Shown here: positions 23,049 to 26,558 of the stretch, piece after piece
Position numbering within the stretch: the first letter of the stretch is position 1
Layout: every line of letters begins with the position of its first letter
Assembly (NCBI GenBank): GCA_039931435.1
Contig: JBDTRY010000032.1
Coordinates: 1 to 26,558, forward strand
Origin: JBDTRY01 sp039931435
GTDB lineage: Bacteria > Acidobacteriota > Thermoanaerobaculia > Gp7-AA8
Length of the DNA: 26,558 bases
Direction of reading: 5' to 3'
Notes under the pieces: generated by a model
Told to the model about the DNA's origin: nothing
Database searches by the model: none
The model's input: only the letters and a program-made list of their open reading frames with translations
Position numbers and translations under genes: made by a program

Positions 23049-23111
23049 CTTCTGCCCCTCTGAAAGGCCGCGGGCGATCGCCTCCCCGCGATGTAATCCC
23101 GACTTTCATTC

Positions 23112-23363
23112 TGGAGCGAGGGAACGGCGCCGGTGTCGCTTGAATGACACGACGATCCAATCGCGGTCATTCCGAGCGCGCTTCATCAGCGATCATGCCA
23201 TCCCGATCCAGCGCAGCGAGGAGGGATCTCCGGCTCGTGCAAGCCGGTCGTCGTTTCACGGCGGGGAGATCCCTCGCTTCGCTTCGGGAACGCGCCGTGG
23301 TAGCCGTGCCAATTCCGCCACAACCCTTGCTCCATTCTCTGCACTGGGATGACACGATCGAGG
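23112..23363 (+). repeat. Composite repeat region downstream of the tRNAs
   Basis: GGAGCGAGGGAACGGCGCCG, then AATGACACGACGATCC and ATCGCGGTCATTCCGAGCG (23143-23177) match modules near 9704, 11403 and 19027. An inverted repeat follows: AGCGAGGAGGGATCTCC (about 23216-23232) with GGGGAGATCCCTCGCTTCGC (from about 23263). It is related to the main palindrome but has a different centre. GGGATGACACGATCG near 23349 closes the region. The 23049-23522 gap contains no gene that I can support. Confidence 0.75.
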
Positions 23364-23522
23364 ACGTGCCGAATCCGCTCCGGCACCAGCCTTCGGGATC
23401 GTGACAAGCTCGGGAACTCTTATTGTTGATTCGGGCACACATGTTGCTCGATAGAGAGCTGTTGAGCCAGGGAAGCCAGCTCGCACCGATAAGCAGATTC
23501 ACCCAAAGGAGGGATCCCGGTC

Positions 23523-23822
23523 ATGGGAAACACCAGCAATCGAGGCTTTGCATCGATGGACCCATCACGACAGAAAGAGATCGCCAGCAAGGGCGGTCGG
23601 GCAGCACACGCCAAAGGTACCGCCCACCAGTTCACTCCGGATGAAGCTCGCGAAGCCGGTCGCAAGGGCGGACAGACCGTCAGCCGCAACCGCGATCACA
23701 TGGCGGCCATCGGTCGTGAAGGCGGCCATAGCCGTGGGCGAAATCGCGAGAACCGCGAGAAGAACGAGAATGCGCAGGTCGAACCGATTTTCCAGGAAAT
23801 TCGCGAGTTCGAGCGAAACTGA
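23523..23822 (+). CDS. KGG-repeat general stress protein
   Basis: The 99-residue, very hydrophilic protein has three KGG-type repeats: EIASKGGRAAHAKG, EAGRKGGQTVSRNRDHMAAI and GREGGHSRGRNRE. This places it in the KGG family (GsiB of Bacillus, YciG of E. coli), which are small, disordered stress-induced proteins linked to desiccation and starvation. A very strong ribosome binding site (AAAGGAGGG, 9 bases before ATG) suggests high expression. It stands alone, after a repeat region and facing the SDR gene. I see nothing in the 177 bp after it. Confidence 0.93.
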   Translation: MGNTSNRGFASMDPSRQKEIASKGGRAAHAKGTAHQFTPDEAREAGRKGGQTVSRNRDHMAAIGREGGHSRGRNRENREKNENAQVEPIFQEIREFERN

Positions 23823-23999
23823 TCCCGCTCTGCGAGGGCTGATTGACGTCCGCCGCCGTGCAGGGCGAAATCCGGTGACAACTGCATCGTCGCTGTCCTG
23901 CCACGGCGTTCGGATAGCTCCCGGCGGGAGCATCCTGCCCTGTCCCACTTCCTTTATCCGCTGAACACTCCCTGATTGAGAACACAAAAATCGCGGTGG

Positions 24000-25034
24000 T
24001 CAGTGTCCATCCCGCCCTGATGTGGCCACGGCCACGCCTCCGACGATTACCGCTGCGGCAGCAGCGATCCAGCCGCGGTGACGATTGGCCCAGAAATTCA
24101 GACTCGCTGGCTGAGCTTTCGAGTCGAATGTCCCATGGGCACCATGATCCCCAGGGATCGGCTCGTACAGATTGTCGGGCCTGGCCGGGTCTTCCGGTTC
24201 ATCCGTCTGCTGTGCCTCGTATCCGGTTTTCCCGAGGTAGTAATCAGCCAGACCTGGAACGACGTTGTTTCCCCATACAGCTTTCACAGTGGGCCAGCCG
24301 ACGTTGACTTCACGCCGATCGTGATGCGCGGCCCAGTAAATAGCGCGGGCGGCTACCTCAGGCTGAAAGATCGGCGGAACAGGCTGGGCCTTGTTGGGAA
24401 GTTTGCTACGAACCCAACCGAACTGCGGCGTGTTCAACGCCGGCATCTGCACCATGGTCAGCTTCACGTTGCTTCCGTCGTGGATCAGCTCCGAGTGCAG
24501 GGAATCGGTGAACCCCTGAATTGCATGTTTGGCCGCGCAGTACGCCGCCTGGAGCGGGATGCCGCGGTACGCCAGCGCGGAACCGACCTCCACGATCCTG
24601 CCCACATCACGCGGCAGCATGCGCTTCAGCGCCGCCAACGTACCGTACACCACGCCCAGATAGGTAACCTCGGTTACCCGTTTGAACTCGTCGGGGGTGG
24701 TCAGTCTGACCGGGGCAAACACAGAAGCCATGGCGTTGTTGATCCAGATGTCGATGGGGCCGAACTCTTCCTCAATGATGCGGGCTGCGTTTTCAACCGC
24801 ATCGGCATCGGCCACGTCGGCGACAACGATCACAGCCTTCCCACCGAGATACTCCGCCTCCCTCTTTGCCGCCTCGAGCCCATCGATTCCCCTGGCGATC
24901 AGTCCGATGTGAGCGCCTCGCCTGGCGAACTCGCGTACGGTGGCCCGCCCCACGCCAGCGGAAGCTCCGGTGATCACTACAACCTCGGGCCGGCCAGCCG
25001 GTTCGTGGCCGGGTTCGACATCATATTCGGGCAT
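24000..25034 (-). CDS. Short-chain dehydrogenase/reductase with C-terminal membrane anchor
   Basis: The 344-residue SDR has the cofactor motif VVVITGASAGVGRATVREFA (residues about 18-37), ADVAD near 72, NNAM near 100, and the catalytic serine in VGSALAYRG with the pair YCAAKHA near 165. After the catalytic domain comes a segment of about 90 residues rich in Pro and Asp, and a final hydrophobic helix (GWIAAAAAVIVGGVAVA) that could anchor it to the membrane. AGGAG lies 10 bases before the ATG. The architecture resembles soil-bacterial SDR oxidoreductases seen near stress genes such as KGG proteins. The substrate is unknown. Confidence 0.92.
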   Translation of the reverse strand: MPEYDVEPGHEPAGRPEVVVITGASAGVGRATVREFARRGAHIGLIARGIDGLEAAKREAEYLGGKAVIVVADVADADAVENAARIIEEEFGPIDIWINNAMASVFAPVRLTTPDEFKRVTEVTYLGVVYGTLAALKRMLPRDVGRIVEVGSALAYRGIPLQAAYCAAKHAIQGFTDSLHSELIHDGSNVKLTMVQMPALNTPQFGWVRSKLPNKAQPVPPIFQPEVAARAIYWAAHHDRREVNVGWPTVKAVWGNNVVPGLADYYLGKTGYEAQQTDEPEDPARPDNLYEPIPGDHGAHGTFDSKAQPASLNFWANRHRGWIAAAAAVIVGGVAVATSGRDGH

Positions 25035-25049
25035 GGACTCTGCTCCTGA

Positions 25050-25140
25050 ATGGTTAATTCTGTGATTATATGATTGTGTTAATTACAACCTATTTTGGAT
25101 AGATCTAATATTACATAAGTAAGGATCCTAAACAGCTGCG
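25050..25140 (-). promoter_or_regulatory. AT-rich divergent control region
   Basis: This is the most AT-rich stretch in the window. On the minus strand it contains a perfect TATAAT (25065-25070) about 30 bp before the SDR start, without a clear -35. GTTAATT occurs twice (25053-25059 and 25078-25084), 25 bp apart start to start, a possible operator. It also lies upstream of the DedA-rhodanese gene, whose start is 130 bp further right. Confidence 0.45.
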
Positions 25141-25270
25141 ATGCACGAGCGGGAGATCTCTCACCGCTCGCCTCAGAATTTGCACAAAGCTGGCCAGCGC
25201 GCCCGAGCACCCTCCGGGTCCAGCCATCTTTTCCTTCTCACTTTGCCCGGCCGCAGCGTAGCCTTCACTC

Positions 25271-26197
25271 ATGAAAGAGCTGCTCGACTATTTCCAGCGC
25301 TACGGCGAAGGATTCGTTTTCGTGAACGTGCTCCTCGAACAGCTCGGCCTTCCCGTTCCCGCGCTGCCATCGATCGCCGTTGCCGGCGCCCTCGCAGGCA
25401 ACGGACAGCTCTCGGGAACTTTCGTTCTCCTCGCCGCCGTGATCGCGTCGGTGCTGGCGGATTCCGTCTGGTTCTTCCTGGGGATGAGTCGCGGTTTCGG
25501 CGTGTTGAAGACCCTCTGCCGGATCTCGCTCTCACCGGATTCGTGCGTCCGGCAGACGGAAGCTTTTTTTATCCGCTACGGTAATGCTTCGCTCATCTTC
25601 GCCAAGTTCATCCCGGGATTTTCGACCGTGGCTCCGCCGATGTCCGGCGCGACCGGCGTTCGCTTCGGCACATTTCTGCTCTACGACGGGATCGGATCGC
25701 TGCTCTGGGCCGGAGCAGGGCTGTTCGTTGGATTCCTTTTCCGCAACGTCATCGATCGGCTCCTGGAGCGGTTGGAAGACCTCGGCTTCTGGGCTCTGAT
25801 TCTTCTGGGCTGCGCACTCGGCCTGTTCATCCTCATCAAGTGGTATCAGCGCCGGCGCTTCTTCCGCGTCCTGCGTATGGCCCGGGTGACTGCCGGAGAA
25901 CTTCAAGCCATGATCGAAGGGGGCCAGGAGCCACTCATTCTCGACGTTCGCACAGGACGGATGGGCGATACCGTACGCATTCCCGGTGCACGAAAAATCC
26001 ATACCGACGAGATTGAGAGCATTCTCGACGAGCTGCCGGTAAACCGCGACATCATCCTCTACTGCACGTGACCGAACGAAGCCTCAGCGGCCCGTGTGGC
26101 TCGCATGCTTATGGACAGAGGCCTGGTGAGGGTGCGGCCGCTGCTTGGCGGCTTTGATGCCTGGAGGCGTGCAGGCTACCCGGTCGAGGGCAACTGA
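25271..26197 (+). CDS. DedA-family membrane protein fused to a selenocysteine rhodanese domain
   Basis: Residues 1-205 are a DedA/SNARE-associated membrane protein: LLEQLGLPVPALPSIAVAGA, ADSVWFFLGMSRG, and FAKFIPGFSTVAPPMSGATG, with several membrane helices. Residues 215-308 are a rhodanese domain: LILDVRTGRMGDTVRIPGA, then DIILYCT. A TGA (26069-26071) interrupts it exactly where such domains carry the active-site cysteine. The same frame then continues PNEASAARVARMLMDRGLVR, PLLGGFDAWRRAGYPVEGN and stops at TGA 26195-26197. Known DedA-rhodanese fusions have YCxCPNEA here, so this reads YCTUPNEA with U at residue 267. A SECIS-like hairpin follows. The alternatives are a Cys-to-stop mutation or sequencing error (TGC to TGA). 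Selenium- or sulfur-transfer activity is inferred. Confidence 0.85.
26077..26103 (+). promoter_or_regulatory. Candidate bacterial SECIS hairpin in the DedA-rhodanese gene
   Basis: Starting 6 bases after the UGA, the mRNA can form CG-(A)-AGCC-U-CA, loop GCGGCCCG, then UG-U-GGCU-CG: two outer pairs, a bulged A, four pairs, a U-U mismatch and two inner pairs. The loop starts 16 bases after the UGA and its first base is G, as bacterial SECIS elements require. Folded by hand. Confidence 0.6.
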
Positions 26198-26205
26198 AAC
26201 GGCGG

Positions 26206-26558
26206 TCATCGTTCACCACCGCTGCGCAGGTAGCTCTCCAGTTCCTCGCCCCGGCGGGCTCTGGCGCGGGCGTTATCGAGCGAGATCACACCGTTCGAAA
26301 CGAGCCTGGCCAGGGAGTCCTCGAGAGAGATCATTCCCTGTCGGCGTCCGAGGGTCAGTTCCTGGACGAGATTCTGTGGTTTCTCGTTACGGATGTGACT
26401 GCGCACAGCCTGGTTGGCGATGAGCACCTCCACGGCCGGCACCCTTCCCGTGCCGTCGGACCTCGGGACCAGTTGCTGGCAGATGACCGCATTTAGACTG
26501 AGTGCGAGCTGATGACGGATCTGGCCCTGCTGAACGGGCGGAAAGACATCGATGATGC
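26206..26558 (-). CDS. pilT: PilT-type twitching motility ATPase, 3' part
   Basis: The window ends inside this gene; only the last 117 or so residues are present. Upstream of the first in-window start codon the frame continues as IIDVFPPVQQGQIRHQLALS, LNAVICQQLVPRSDGTG and then VPAVEVLIANQAVRSHIRNE. This is the C-terminal domain of type IV pilus retraction ATPases (E. coli-type PilT ends with the same AVEVL, AVRNLIRE pattern). The Walker motifs lie outside the window. The helical end (SLARLVSNGVISLDNARARA) is normal. Its stop codon lies 8 bp from the converging DedA-rhodanese stop, with no space for a terminator. PilU-like or PilB-like paralogues cannot be fully excluded. Confidence 0.9.
   Translation of the reverse strand, partial: IIDVFPPVQQGQIRHQLALSLNAVICQQLVPRSDGTGRVPAVEVLIANQAVRSHIRNEKPQNLVQELTLGRRQGMISLEDSLARLVSNGVISLDNARARARRGEELESYLRSGGER

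Noticed and set aside
22775..23363. Genomic island integrated at the tRNA-Ser genes
   Set aside because: The tRNA 3' ends are intact but I found no integrase and no repeated copy of a tRNA end nearby; the following DNA is dispersed repeat, then ordinary genes.
24078..25049. A 323-codon plus-strand frame, and a similar one at 8125-9045
   Set aside because: They are fully antisense to the SDR gene and to lepA, both of which have complete catalytic motifs. The antisense products show no recognisable domain.
26069..26071. Reading the TGA as the real end of the DedA gene or as a pseudogene stop
   Set aside because: The stop falls on the catalytic cysteine codon, the frame continues as intact rhodanese to a second stop, and a SECIS-like hairpin follows. 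A sequencing error remains possible but explains less.

Overview
The window looks like about 26.6 kb of a GC-rich Gram-negative bacterial chromosome. A TonB-dependent receptor with a cobalamin riboswitch, an MglA-type GTPase, a PilT-type motor ATPase, many small zinc-ribbon proteins and dispersed palindromic repeats fit Acidobacteriota or a nearby deep-branching phylum. That placement is an inference, because no rRNA is present. There is no phage, transposase or CRISPR array.

Layout, left to right. Positions 1-290 hold a repeat cluster. A minus-strand operon follows: selD, a zinc-ribbon/DUF2007 protein and a PEGA-like membrane protein (2482-291). Next come a 95-residue unknown (+), a bacterial dynamin-like GTPase (-), a secreted HExxH metallopeptidase (-), an RsbW-like kinase with a STAS antagonist (+), an exported protein behind lepA (-), a DUF2007/zinc-ribbon membrane protein behind a 3-hydroxyisobutyrate-dehydrogenase-like enzyme (-), and a PRC-barrel protein (+). 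The minus-strand run 14957-12340 holds a TPR membrane protein, a possible tiny ORF, an ECF sigma factor, an overlapping membrane protein (candidate anti-sigma) and a PDZ protein. A plus-strand run (15140-18608) carries an inositol-monophosphatase-like enzyme, 3-methyladenine DNA glycosylase, a DUF4198 protein and a HupE/UreJ-type membrane protein. A TFIIB-type zinc-finger protein and a BtuB-like receptor follow on the minus strand. Then come an MglA-like GTPase, two tRNA-Ser genes, a KGG-repeat protein, an SDR oxidoreductase (-), a DedA-rhodanese fusion (+) and the 3' part of pilT (-).

The most interesting signal is selenocysteine. Two genes that look broken by an in-frame TGA are best read as selenoproteins. 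In selD the TGA sits exactly at the catalytic Cys/Sec position (SGG-U-ACK). In the DedA-rhodanese fusion it replaces the rhodanese active-site cysteine (YCT-U-PNEA). In both cases the reading frame continues with family-like sequence, and a hairpin follows at the distance expected of a bacterial SECIS element. A selenophosphate synthetase and a selenium-dependent sulfurtransferase-like membrane protein therefore lie about 24 kb apart. selA, selB and the tRNA-Sec gene are not in the window.

Other points of note are: a cobalamin riboswitch whose downstream sequence can form two mutually exclusive hairpins, one hiding the btuB ribosome binding site; a family of about 120-bp palindromic repeats at five loci, all in the same orientation; a DNA glycosylase gene without a standard start codon; and a possibly leaderless MglA-like gene.
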